From Thermogladius calderae 1633 (GTDB taxonomy: Archaea > Thermoproteota > Thermoprotei_A > Sulfolobales > Desulfurococcaceae), in the NCBI RefSeq assembly GCF_000264495.1, contig NC_017954.1, positions 1,054,001 through 1,118,000 on the forward strand: DNA of 64,000 nt, given 5' to 3'. A program made the translations under genes and the position numbers. This document shows, in pieces, positions 26,651 through 34,097 of the stretch (its first letter is position 1; every line of letters starts with the position of its first letter). The notes beneath the pieces are model-generated. The model ran no database searches, was not told the origin of the DNA, and saw nothing but the letters and a program-made list of their open reading frames with translations.

Positions 26651-27646
26651 TTGAGCACGATACCACAGGAGGTACTGGATATAGCCGAAGGGATAAGGTC
26701 GATGAGGATCAGGGGTGCGGGTAAGATAGCGAGGTCTGCCGCCGAGGCCCTGAGGATAGCCGCGGAGAAGTACCAAGGCGAGAGGGAGCCCTCCGTCTTC
26801 AGGAGGTACATGGCCAAGGTAGCAGACACCCTTATAGAGACGAGGCCGACCGCGGTAAGCCTACCCAACGCCGTCATGTACGTGATGCAGGCGGTCTTCC
26901 AGCAGACAAGCGACTTCGACGAGCTGAAGAAGGGTGTGATAGACGCCGCAAACAGGTTCATCGAAGACAGTCTCAACGCCGTGAAGAGGATAGCCGAGTT
27001 CGGGAGCAAGAGGATCAGGGAGAACTCCGTCATACTAACGCACTGCCACAGCACGGCAGCGGTGTCGGTGATAACAGAGGCTTACAGGCAGGGGAGGGTG
27101 GTGAAGGTCTACAGCACTGAGACGAGGCCCTTCTACCAGGGCAGAATAACCACGAGGCAGTTGCTCGAGAATGGGGTGCCGGTAGTTCAGATCCCGGACA
27201 GTGCTGTGAGGTACATCATGCACGAGGTCGACCAGGTCGTGATCGGTGCCGACACGATAACTAGCAACGGGGCAGTGGTCAACAAGATAGGGACTAGCCA
27301 GGTCGCGCTAGCCGCTCACGAGGCTAGGGTGAGGGTGTTCGTCGCAGCGGAGACTTACAAGTTCTCCCCGATGACCGTTATAGGGGAGCTGGTGCCGATA
27401 GAGTTCAGGGACCCCACCGAGGTCGTCCCCCAGGAGTGGTTGGAGAAGCACAAGAACGTGAGGGTTCTCAACCCGTCCTTCGACGTCACTCCCCCCGAGT
27501 ACGTCGACGCTATAATCACGGAAGTCGGTGTGATCCCGCCGCAGGCGGCCATAATGATCTTGACCGAGAGGCTCGGGTGGGCGATCGATAAGATTAAACA
27601 GGCTGGTTTAACAAAGCTTAGGTTTGAAGACCTCGTGGAGGATTGA
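26651..27646 (+). CDS. Ribose-1,5-bisphosphate isomerase
   Basis: Converts ribose 1,5-bisphosphate to ribulose 1,5-bisphosphate in the archaeal nucleotide-salvage route that ends in type III RuBisCO. 331 residues from TTG 26651, with GGAGGTGG 5-10 bases before it. The substrate-loop RIRGAGKIARSAAEA, the catalytic Cys132 in THCHSTAA and the catalytic Asp201 in GADTITSNGAVVNKIGTS are all present; these positions match Cys133 and Asp202 of the Thermococcus kodakarensis enzyme. AMP phosphorylase and RuBisCO are not in the window. Confidence 0.93.
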   Translation: MSTIPQEVLDIAEGIRSMRIRGAGKIARSAAEALRIAAEKYQGEREPSVFRRYMAKVADTLIETRPTAVSLPNAVMYVMQAVFQQTSDFDELKKGVIDAANRFIEDSLNAVKRIAEFGSKRIRENSVILTHCHSTAAVSVITEAYRQGRVVKVYSTETRPFYQGRITTRQLLENGVPVVQIPDSAVRYIMHEVDQVVIGADTITSNGAVVNKIGTSQVALAAHEARVRVFVAAETYKFSPMTVIGELVPIEFRDPTEVVPQEWLEKHKNVRVLNPSFDVTPPEYVDAIITEVGVIPPQAAIMILTERLGWAIDKIKQAGLTKLRFEDLVED

Positions 27647-27647
27647 G

Positions 27648-27974
27648 ATGAGCGAAGAGACAGCCAAGCTGAAGAGCGAGATAGTGAGACTGATAGACGA
27701 GAGCAGGGACGTGGAGGTCAAGATGGCCTTCTACAGTGACGAGAGAGTGCAGTCGATAATGGACAGGCTGAATAAGGAGTGGGAGAGCAACGGGTACAAG
27801 GGGATACCCCTGGACTATGCCACGGTAGACGAGTTGAAGACCCTCCACGACCTAGCCAGGTTCTACTCGACGCACCCCACGGGAGCCTATAGGGAGTTCA
27901 TGAGGGCTGCCTACGGGATCCCCACAGCTAAGCCCGAGAAGAAGAGCTGGTGGAGGAGGCTCCTGGGCTTATAG
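27648..27974 (+). CDS. Conserved hypothetical helical protein
   Basis: 108 residues from ATG 27648, which follows the isomerase stop directly and has GGAGG about 8 bases upstream. Predicted to be soluble and helical, with a basic, tryptophan-containing C-terminus (KKSWWRRLLGL) that could touch a membrane or RNA. I do not recognise the family. Tight spacing on both sides places it in the same operon as the isomerase and the MIP18-like gene. Confidence 0.72.
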   Translation: MSEETAKLKSEIVRLIDESRDVEVKMAFYSDERVQSIMDRLNKEWESNGYKGIPLDYATVDELKTLHDLARFYSTHPTGAYREFMRAAYGIPTAKPEKKSWWRRLLGL

Positions 27975-27983
27975 GTGTCCTTC

Positions 27984-28358
27984 ATGAGCGGGGCGTCCAA
28001 CGACGAGCTCAAGAAGAAGGTCATAGAGGTTCTCGAGACTATAGCGGACCCAGAGATAGGGATAGACGTCTACAACCTGGGGATGATATACAGCCTCGAG
28101 GTCGGCGATAACAAGGTCAAGATAAGAATGACCTTGACCACCCCGTTCTGCCCTCTCGCCAACATACTGCCGCTCATGGTCGAGGAGGAGTTGAAGAAGA
28201 AACTAGGGGTGGAAGTGGAAATAGAGCTCGTCTTCGACCCACCGTGGAACCCGCTGATGATGACCGAGAAGGGCAGGAGGATGTTCAAGGAGAGGTTCGG
28301 CTACGACATCGTGGAGGAGTACAAGAGGCAACTGGAGTCGGAGAGGTTCGAGTTCTAG
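27984..28358 (+). CDS. MIP18/DUF59-family Fe-S assembly protein (SufT/PaaD-like)
   Basis: 124 residues from ATG 27984 (AGGTG 6 bases upstream). It has the DUF59 hallmarks: TIADPEIGIDVYNLGMIY, the MTLTTPFCPLA strand with the conserved cysteine, and a FDPPWNP loop. Family members help deliver Fe-S clusters to target proteins. SufB and SufC are encoded 33 kb downstream. Confidence 0.88.
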   Translation: MSGASNDELKKKVIEVLETIADPEIGIDVYNLGMIYSLEVGDNKVKIRMTLTTPFCPLANILPLMVEEELKKKLGVEVEIELVFDPPWNPLMMTEKGRRMFKERFGYDIVEEYKRQLESERFEF

Positions 28359-28422
28359 CGACCAAAAAGATTTTTACAATCCGTCTCCTTTTCAATTCAC
28401 ATTGTGAACCGGGGCGAGCTAC

Positions 28423-29805
28423 GTGAGCTGGAGTATACTCAAACTTCTTAGGGAGAACCCTGAGGAGCTTAAGAACCACGTCAAGAAGAGGTTCATGGAC
28501 GTCTCCATAGTTGACGAGGCCCTCAAAGCAGACTTAGAGTGGAGGAGGATACTCGCGGAGATACAGGAGCTCAGGCACAAGCACAACGTGATCAGCAGAG
28601 AGGTCTCGAGGCTACAGGGCCCCGAGAGAGAGGAGAAGATCAAGGAGGCCAAGGAGCTCCTGTCGCTCATCGAGGTGTACGAGAAGAAGCTCAGCGAGGT
28701 CGAGGCTAAGAGGGAGGAGATACTGCTGAAGCTCCCGAACATCGTCCACGAGAGCGTCCCGATCGGCCCGGACGACTCTTACAACGTCCCGATCAGGTTC
28801 TACGGGAGGCCCAGGGTCTGGAAGGGGTACCTGGAGCAGTTCAAGCAGCAGACCGAGAAGTACGGGTTCAAGGTCGACTACGAGCTGATCGACTGGAAGC
28901 CAGTTGGGCACGCCGACATGCTTGAGAACGTGCTGGGGCTCGGCAACACGGTCAAAGCGGGCGAGGTGGCTGGTAGCAGGTTCTACTACCTGTTCGACGA
29001 CATAGTCTTCCTCGACATGGCATTGCTCGCGTACGCCATAGACTACCTTACATCGAGAGGCTACACCCTCGTCCTACCCCCGTACATGCTGAGGTTCAAG
29101 TACATACAAGGCGTCTTAGACTATGCGACCTTCAAAGACGCCATATACAAGGTCGAGGGCGAGGACCTGTACCTGATCGCCACCGCGGAGCACAGCCTAG
29201 CCGCCCTGCACGCCGACGAGGACATACCCGAGGAGGCCCTCCCTCTGAAGTACGTTGGTGTTAGCCCGTGCTTCAGGAAGGAGGCTGGGGCCGGTAGCAG
29301 GGACCTGAAGGGTATCTTCCGCGTCCACCAGTTCCACAAAGTCGAGCAGTTCGTGTACGCGAAGCCCGAGGAGAGCTGGGACGTAATGGAGGAGCTGATA
29401 AACAACGCCGAGGAGCTGTTCAAGGGCCTGGAGCTCCCGTACAGGGTCGTGAACATAGCCAGCGGGGACCTCGGAGCCCCCGCTGCGAAGAAGTACGACC
29501 TCGAGACCTGGATGCCGGCCCAAGGCCTGTACAGGGAGATGGTGAGCTGCAGCAACGTGACGGACTGGCAGGCCTACAGGCTGAAGATCAGGCTCGTGAG
29601 GAGGAAGGGGATGGTGAAGGAGTACGTCCACACACTGAACTCGACGGCCATAGCCAGCACGAGGACTATAACGAGCATACTCGAGAACTACCAGGAGCCG
29701 GACGGCGTGGTAGTCGTGCCCAGGGCTCTGAGGAAGTACTTGGAGCCCTTCAGCAAGGCGCCGAAGGACGCTATACACCCCGTTAAGAGAGAGAAGGCCG
29801 TGTAA
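28423..29805 (+). CDS. serS: Seryl-tRNA synthetase
   Basis: 460 residues, class IIa bacterial/eukaryal-type SerRS, not the rare methanogen type. The N-terminal antiparallel coiled-coil arm that holds tRNA-Ser spans about 30-105. Motif 2 is [21 protein letters not shown] and motif 3 is the [20 protein letters not shown] region. It starts with GTG, about 20 bases after a predicted transcription start (A/T box TTTTTACAAT near 28371). Confidence 0.96.
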   Translation: MSWSILKLLRENPEELKNHVKKRFMDVSIVDEALKADLEWRRILAEIQELRHKHNVISREVSRLQGPEREEKIKEAKELLSLIEVYEKKLSEVEAKREEILLKLPNIVHESVPIGPDDSYNVPIRFYGRPRVWKGYLEQFKQQTEKYGFKVDYELIDWKPVGHADMLENVLGLGNTVKAGEVAGSRFYYLFDDIVFLDMALLAYAIDYLTSRGYTLVLPPYMLRFKYIQGVLDYATFKDAIYKVEGEDLYLIATAEHSLAALHADEDIPEEALPLKYVGVSPCFRKEAGAGSRDLKGIFRVHQFHKVEQFVYAKPEESWDVMEELINNAEELFKGLELPYRVVNIASGDLGAPAAKKYDLETWMPAQGLYREMVSCSNVTDWQAYRLKIRLVRRKGMVKEYVHTLNSTAIASTRTITSILENYQEPDGVVVVPRALRKYLEPFSKAPKDAIHPVKREKAV

Positions 29806-29913
29806 GACCCTCTCCTACAGCCCGGCCTTTTGTACCAACCAGGCCCGCGACGCTCAACGCCTGCTCAGTGCTTTAAAAGAGATCCCGGTGTCTAGTTTAG
29901 CCTGTGACAGGGC

Positions 29914-30285
29914 GTGGTCTTGTTGGAGGAGCCGGACATCAAGGTGGAGGTCTACCTGGTACTGGGGTTTGACGAGGAGAGCGACAAGGCGCTGAAGGTG
30001 GCCTGGGGTGTCGCCGAGAAGATGCTCGAGAGGGGTATCTGGGTCGTCGTGACGCCCTCTCACGACTGGCTCCTCGACCCTATGCTAGTAGAGGCCTCGG
30101 ACTACCCCAAGGTCTTCGTCAACGGGAGGCTGATGTTCATAGGGAGGTCGCCTACGGAAGAGGAGCTCGTGAACGCGATAGAGGACAGGCTAGGGCTTAA
30201 GACGAGGCCGAGGAGCGAGGAAGCAGCCGTGTACGGGTCGCGGGGTGACGAGGGGTTTCGTGAGGTAGCAATTGCCTACGTTTAG
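29914..30285 (+). CDS. Small thioredoxin-fold-like protein without CxxC
   Basis: 123 residues. The order of strands and helices and the PKVFVNGRLMFIGRSPTEEELVNAI segment recall the second half of glutaredoxin/thioredoxin domains (cis-Pro, then vNG...iG). No cysteine occurs at all, so it cannot do thiol-disulfide exchange; a structural or ligand-binding role is more likely. It has its own A/T box (CTTTAAAAG, 29870-29878) and a GTG start about 14 bases after the predicted transcript end. The assignment is tentative. Confidence 0.6.
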   Translation: MVLLEEPDIKVEVYLVLGFDEESDKALKVAWGVAEKMLERGIWVVVTPSHDWLLDPMLVEASDYPKVFVNGRLMFIGRSPTEEELVNAIEDRLGLKTRPRSEEAAVYGSRGDEGFREVAIAYV

Positions 30286-30301
30286 ACTCCTATTCTCACG
30301 C

Positions 30302-30319
30302 TTATAAGGGTCTTTAAAC
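30302..30319 (+). promoter_or_regulatory. Promoter of the structured RNA gene
   Basis: Two overlapping candidates, TTATAAG (30302-30308) and TTTAAAC (30313-30319). The first predicts transcription from about 30331, six bases before the closing stem of the RNA; the second from about 30342, inside it. Confidence 0.5.
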
Positions 30320-30330
30320 AAAAAGGGAAT

Positions 30331-30512
30331 TGCAGAGCGGGGCTCTACCCAGGGCGGTTTGAGCAAAGCCCGCTAAGTTTCAGCGGGCTCGTATGGCTAT
30401 TTCAGTACACAGTATACGAGCAGACCACCAAACGAGTGACCTAAGGATTCCAGTGGTCACGTTTAGAGTACAGGGCTTTTTTAGAGAGCTTTAGTAGGGT
30501 GGAGCCCCGCGA
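30331..30512 (+). ncRNA. Candidate structured non-coding RNA, multi-helix junction
   Basis: No open frame fits this gap. A 14-bp closing helix pairs 30337-30350 with 30497-30510 (one U-G pair). Inside it are three further helices: 30367-30374 with 30382-30389 (8 bp, 7-base loop), 30388-30394 with 30414-30420 (7 bp, sharing its edge with the previous helix), and 30430-30433/30436-30441 with 30555-type partner 30455-30460/30461-30464 (10 bp with a GA bulge). A late GGGCTTT (30473-30479) could pair with AAAGCCC (30365-30371) as an alternative. The flanking genes end on either side, so this is a free-standing RNA gene. It lacks tRNA features, and is too short and P3-less for a normal archaeal RNase P RNA, and does not look like SRP RNA. 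Confidence 0.6.
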
Positions 30513-30519
30513 TGAAGCA

Positions 30520-31332
30520 CTACCTCTTATCCCTCTCCAAAAGCCACTTGTCCGTCTCTTCGAGCGCGTACTCGACGGCCTCCCTCACGGGCAGCCCCTC
30601 TACGACTCCAACGAATAGCCTGGCCAGGAAGTAGTCCCCGGACCCCGTCTTGTCCCTCACCCTTACTCGCTCCTGCCCGACTACCTCGAAGCCCCCTCTG
30701 TGGACGACTACAGGCGGCTTGAACCCCTCCGTGACGACTACGTAGCCGTCCCGTAGTAGTTTACGCAATTTCCCGAGAGCCTCGTCTTTACTGCTTGACC
30801 CGGTCAACGCGAGGAGCTCAGCTGTGTCCATGTGTAGCACGTCGAAAACACCTATGACCTCGCGCACGTCCGCGCACCCCCTCAAAGCGAGAGGGCCCAA
30901 CCTCCTCTCCCTCACAAAGCCCTGTACGTCACCTGCCAGGACGATCGACTTTGTCCTCACACTCTTCAACAGGCTCGGCGTGACCTCCCCCAGCACTGGG
31001 TTGACCACCGTGTAGCACGAGCCCGAGTGCTCGTCTACGCCACTGAGTTGCGGGGACATCTCCGCGACTTCCATTACTCGTTCTGTGTCGAGGTAGGTTA
31101 TCCTGAACACCATAGAGGTAGCCGAGTAAGAGGGGTTGGCTTTGAACTCCATTAGCCCGTTGACTAGGAAGAGCCAGTGTGGGCCCACGGAGTAGACCTC
31201 TGGTTTAACGCCCTCGTCGAGGAGAGAAAGCGCGGTGTAGTAGACTCCGCCGCCGGTCCTAACCGCGGCCCCACGGCTCGTCACGATGATGTCAACCGTG
31301 GGGTTCCCGTAGACGCAGACCCTCCCACGCAA
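30520..31332 (-). CDS. PfkB-family sugar/nucleoside kinase
   Basis: 270 residues, a short member of the ribokinase superfamily. The N-terminal VCVYGNPTVDIIV strand and GGG turn bind substrate; the C-terminal RDKTGSGDYF holds the anion hole and the catalytic base Asp233. The usual second N-terminal motif (GG-N-A) is altered to GGGVYYTALSL. Substrate cannot be told from sequence; in hyperthermophilic archaea relatives phosphorylate nucleosides, ribose 1-phosphate or sugars. It is 10 bases downstream of the zinc-finger gene. Confidence 0.85.
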   Translation of the reverse strand: MRGRVCVYGNPTVDIIVTSRGAAVRTGGGVYYTALSLLDEGVKPEVYSVGPHWLFLVNGLMEFKANPSYSATSMVFRITYLDTERVMEVAEMSPQLSGVDEHSGSCYTVVNPVLGEVTPSLLKSVRTKSIVLAGDVQGFVRERRLGPLALRGCADVREVIGVFDVLHMDTAELLALTGSSSKDEALGKLRKLLRDGYVVVTEGFKPPVVVHRGGFEVVGQERVRVRDKTGSGDYFLARLFVGVVEGLPVREAVEYALEETDKWLLERDKR

Positions 31333-31342
31333 CTCCCGCCCC

Positions 31343-31594
31343 CTAGCGAGACTTAGCCCTGAAAGCGCTCCTCGCGTGGTAGTCCCGTATGTGGTATATC
31401 AGGTCTTCGACGGTGTAGAAGAAGACCGGCTCTTGCTTCCCCTTCCCGGCGTTTCCGCCGAGGCAGGTCTCCCGGGCGTTAACGCATACCGGGCAGGTGA
31501 TCATCCCGGTTATCCTGTCGCGACACGTATAGAAGACGATCCCATGCGACTCTACCCTGAACTTCTCCCAGCGCGGCTCCCATGTGTAGCTCAT
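31343..31594 (-). CDS. Small zinc-binding protein
   Basis: 83 residues. Cysteines in CRDRITGMITCPVC and RETC, followed by HIRDYH, give a mixed Cys/His set that could hold one or two zinc ions, ending in a C2H2-like helix (DLIYHIRDYH). Similar small proteins are found in crenarchaea without known function. ATG has GGTGG upstream; a TATA box (GTTTAAAC, about 31638-31645) predicts a leader of about 20 bases. It appears co-transcribed with the PfkB gene. Confidence 0.7.
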   Translation of the reverse strand: MSYTWEPRWEKFRVESHGIVFYTCRDRITGMITCPVCVNARETCLGGNAGKGKQEPVFFYTVEDLIYHIRDYHARSAFRAKSR

Positions 31595-31704
31595 TCGACC
31601 ACCTAGTACCCCTCAATGCCGATATCCTGGCTGGGCCGTTTAAACTAGGCAGGCCCCGAAGACAAAAAACCCGAGTGTCGAGGCTTTAGCCAGTCAACAC
31701 GCGA

Positions 31705-31769
31705 GTGATCAGCCGGTTGATCCCTCTTCATCGCCTCCAACTCGGCGGCCTAAAGTAGTCATCACCTAG
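31705..31769 (-). ncRNA. C/D box guide RNA, predicted target 16S rRNA 5' end
   Basis: Read on the minus strand: C box GTGATGA (31765-31759), 13-base spacer, D' box CCGA (31745-31742, one mismatch), 7 bases, C' box GCGATGA (31734-31728, one mismatch), 15-base spacer, D box CTGA (31712-31709). This is the normal archaeal C/D layout and size. The 11 bases next to the D box (GGATCAACCGG) are exactly complementary to CCGGUUGAUCC at the start of archaeal 16S rRNA; the fifth-base rule predicts 2'-O-methylation of the first U after CCGG. The D' guide matches GGCCUAAAG, a segment also found in archaeal 16S rRNA, but less certainly. The C box overlaps the stop codon of the gene upstream. Confidence 0.75.
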
Positions 31770-31956
31770 TCTTATACCATCTGAAGTAGTCTCTTATAAC
31801 GTTCCAGATCAACAGTATCTCGTTAATCCTCCTCTCCGCCTCTACTTTCCTCAAGTACATCTTCTTGACCATGAACTCGAGGCTTGCCTCTTTAATAGCC
31901 TCGAGCTCGCTCCCTACCGACTCGTAGTGTTTAACCTCCTCGCTCATTTCCACCAC
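31762..31956 (-). CDS. Small helical hypothetical protein
   Basis: 61-64 residues, charged and helical with an aromatic C-terminus (IWNVIRDYFRWYKTR). The family is unknown to me. Start is GTG 31956, which overlaps the preceding stop by one base, or ATG 31947. Directly downstream of the metal-dependent hydrolase, so probably co-transcribed. Its stop codon is embedded in the C box of the guide RNA gene. Confidence 0.6.
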   Translation of the reverse strand: MVEMSEEVKHYESVGSELEAIKEASLEFMVKKMYLRKVEAERRINEILLIWNVIRDYFRWYKTR

Positions 31957-32600
31957 TAAGGCGGTGAAGGGACGACGACCTTGCCCTTGTAATCCTCCAG
32001 CTTGAAGGTGTTGGTGGGGAGCTTGACCACCTCGTAGCCTTTCACCAGCTTCAGGAAGTCGTCGACGGGGGCTATGGGCAGGTTCAGACCCCTCACCCAG
32101 TAGTGTATCGGCATGGCGTTGACGGGCTTCGCCTTCTCCACGGTCTCCCAGGCCTCTCTAGCGTCTATGGTGAAGGTCCCGCCGACAGGGAGTATTAACA
32201 GGTCTACGCCGGTGAGCTCGGTTAGGACGTCGCCTGATGGCACGTGCCCTATGTCCCCTAGGTGGGCTACCCTGACCCCCTCCGCCTGCACTACGTAGAC
32301 GTAGTTCTTCCCCCGCCGCCTCCCCTGCGCCTTGTCGTGGTACGTCACAAAGCCCTTTACGACCACGTTGTCGAGCCTGCTCTCACCTGCGAACTCCATT
32401 AGGACCCTGCTCTTGTCCTTCCTCACCACCTCCACGGCGTTGTGGTCGAAGTGGGTGTGCGTGACGAGTATCAGGTCGCCCTTGACAGAGGGGGGCTTTA
32501 AGCCCAGGCTACCCCCGTCGTGGGGGTCTATGACGATGGTGTAGCCGTTGGAGAGAGTTATAGAGACGCACGCGTGCCCGTGCCACGTAATGGTGACCAA
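31956..32600 (-). CDS. Metallo-beta-lactamase fold hydrolase, UPF0173 type
   Basis: 214 residues. Metal-binding motif HTHFDH (His48, His50, Asp52, His53), further ligands in HLGDIGH and a late PIHYW histidine. The start TWHGHACVSI is typical of UPF0173 proteins, whose substrate is unknown. TTG start after a GGGGG stretch. Confidence 0.88.
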   Translation of the reverse strand: MVTITWHGHACVSITLSNGYTIVIDPHDGGSLGLKPPSVKGDLILVTHTHFDHNAVEVVRKDKSRVLMEFAGESRLDNVVVKGFVTYHDKAQGRRRGKNYVYVVQAEGVRVAHLGDIGHVPSGDVLTELTGVDLLILPVGGTFTIDAREAWETVEKAKPVNAMPIHYWVRGLNLPIAPVDDFLKLVKGYEVVKLPTNTFKLEDYKGKVVVPSPP

Positions 32601-32652
32601 AACAGCCCCCTAACACTAAAATAGCTGAAGGCTATCTATTAAGTCTATCCTG

Positions 32653-34065
32653 GTGCCAGGTTTGAGCCCACTCGACTTGACGGGACTAATCGGGGTCGCC
32701 TTGTTTCTCCTGCCGCAGACGTTGTTCTTCGCGTTCTACAGCCTGCTCGGGCTCTACTCTAAGAGGTACTCCGAGAAGAGGGGGTTGGAAGCGTACCTAG
32801 GCGAGACGGTGTCTATCATCATACCAGTGAGGGGGGAGCCCCCCGACTACGTCGAGATGGCGTTGAAGAGGGTGAGCGAGCTGAGCAGTACTGTGGATGT
32901 TGAAGTGATCATAGTCTCCGACGACCCGCCCGAGTTCCTCGAGTACCTCAGGAGGCTCGTAGACGAGTGGAGCAGGAGGCTCAAGGTCTACTACGTGTGG
33001 AGGAGCGAGCCTAGGGGGTTTAGAGCGGGCGCCCTTAACGTGGGCCTGTACGCCTCCACGGGGGACTACGTGTACGTTATGGACGTTGACTCCTTCTTCG
33101 ACCCCTGCCTCGTCCTGAGAGGGGTCTCACTACTCAAGTCTAGCGAGAGGCTAGCGGGCGTCGTGGGGAGGTGGAGCGTGTGGAACAAGGGTAGCAGGCT
33201 CAGCGAGGCGCTGGCGTACAACATGGAGTACGTAGTTAACGTGTTGTTCAAGGCGAGGTCCGCCCTCTCGCTCGACATCTTCCCCCTCGGCACCGGTACT
33301 CTATTCAAGGCGAGCGTGCTGAAGGAGCTTGGCGGGTGGGACGAGGAGAGGTTACAGGACGACATGGACTTGGGCGTGAGGCTGTACAGGAGGGGCTACA
33401 GGGTTGAGTACATAGACTCGTGTAGGGTCTACGTTGAGGCCCCAACGAGATACAGCTCCTTGAGGGTACAGCAGGAGAGGTGGGCTTACGGGGCTACAGA
33501 CGTCCTGCTCGCGAGGCTCGGCGCCCTCCTGAGAAGCCCGGTGAGCCTGGTCAGCAAGGTCGAGTCAGCGCTGTTCTTGGGCCAGTACACTGTAGTCCTC
33601 CTACTGTGGGTAGGCTTTGCTGTCACCGCGACCGTAAGCCTCCTAGGAGGAGTGGACTATACAGCCAAGTACGCGTTTATTACCGGGGCTTGGCTGTTCT
33701 CCCAGGCCCTCTTCGCTGCTGTGGAGACCTACACCCTGGGAGCCGGGTTGAGAGAGAGCGCTGTTAACCAGGGGAGAATGGCCGCTGTCACAGTCGCGTT
33801 GTCGGTGCCGATACTCAGGGGTGTGGCGAAGGCCCTTGCCAGGGCGAGACAGGAGTACAAGAGAACCCCGAAAGGGCTCTTCGAGAGGAGGATGCGCGGG
33901 AAGGGGGTCTCCGGGGAGCTGGCGCTACTAGTGGCTCTAGCAGTCGTCTTATTCCTCGTCGCTCTCCGTAAGTACGTCCTGCTGTCTCTTATTACATGCA
34001 TGTACATGGTCAGCGTTGTATATACTTTAATAAGGTGGCCTAGAGATATAATCGGGTTGAAATAG
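32653..34065 (+). CDS. Membrane GT2 glycosyltransferase (processive synthase type)
   Basis: 470 residues. A leading helix (about 10-33), then a GT2 catalytic domain: DD at 90-91 after the IIVS strand, DVDS at 144-147, ERLQDDMDLG with Asp236-Asp237, and QQERWAYG (273-280), the Q-x-x-R-W motif of cellulose/hyaluronan-type processive synthases. Four or five C-terminal helices follow (about 308-330, 340-360, 425-465). It probably makes or exports a polysaccharide or glycolipid at the cell membrane. GTG start; TTG 32662 is an alternative. Confidence 0.88.
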   Translation: MPGLSPLDLTGLIGVALFLLPQTLFFAFYSLLGLYSKRYSEKRGLEAYLGETVSIIIPVRGEPPDYVEMALKRVSELSSTVDVEVIIVSDDPPEFLEYLRRLVDEWSRRLKVYYVWRSEPRGFRAGALNVGLYASTGDYVYVMDVDSFFDPCLVLRGVSLLKSSERLAGVVGRWSVWNKGSRLSEALAYNMEYVVNVLFKARSALSLDIFPLGTGTLFKASVLKELGGWDEERLQDDMDLGVRLYRRGYRVEYIDSCRVYVEAPTRYSSLRVQQERWAYGATDVLLARLGALLRSPVSLVSKVESALFLGQYTVVLLLWVGFAVTATVSLLGGVDYTAKYAFITGAWLFSQALFAAVETYTLGAGLRESAVNQGRMAAVTVALSVPILRGVAKALARARQEYKRTPKGLFERRMRGKGVSGELALLVALAVVLFLVALRKYVLLSLITCMYMVSVVYTLIRWPRDIIGLK

Positions 34066-34097
34066 CCCGGTTTAAATCCAAACCTTGGTATAGTAGG

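Noticed and set aside
30331-30512. RNase P RNA for the structured RNA
   Set aside because: GAGCAAAGCCC and ACAGGGCTT faintly recall the P4 strands, but the P3 hairpin, the bulged U and the ACAGAA block are missing and the putative P4 strand is already used in a strong hairpin.
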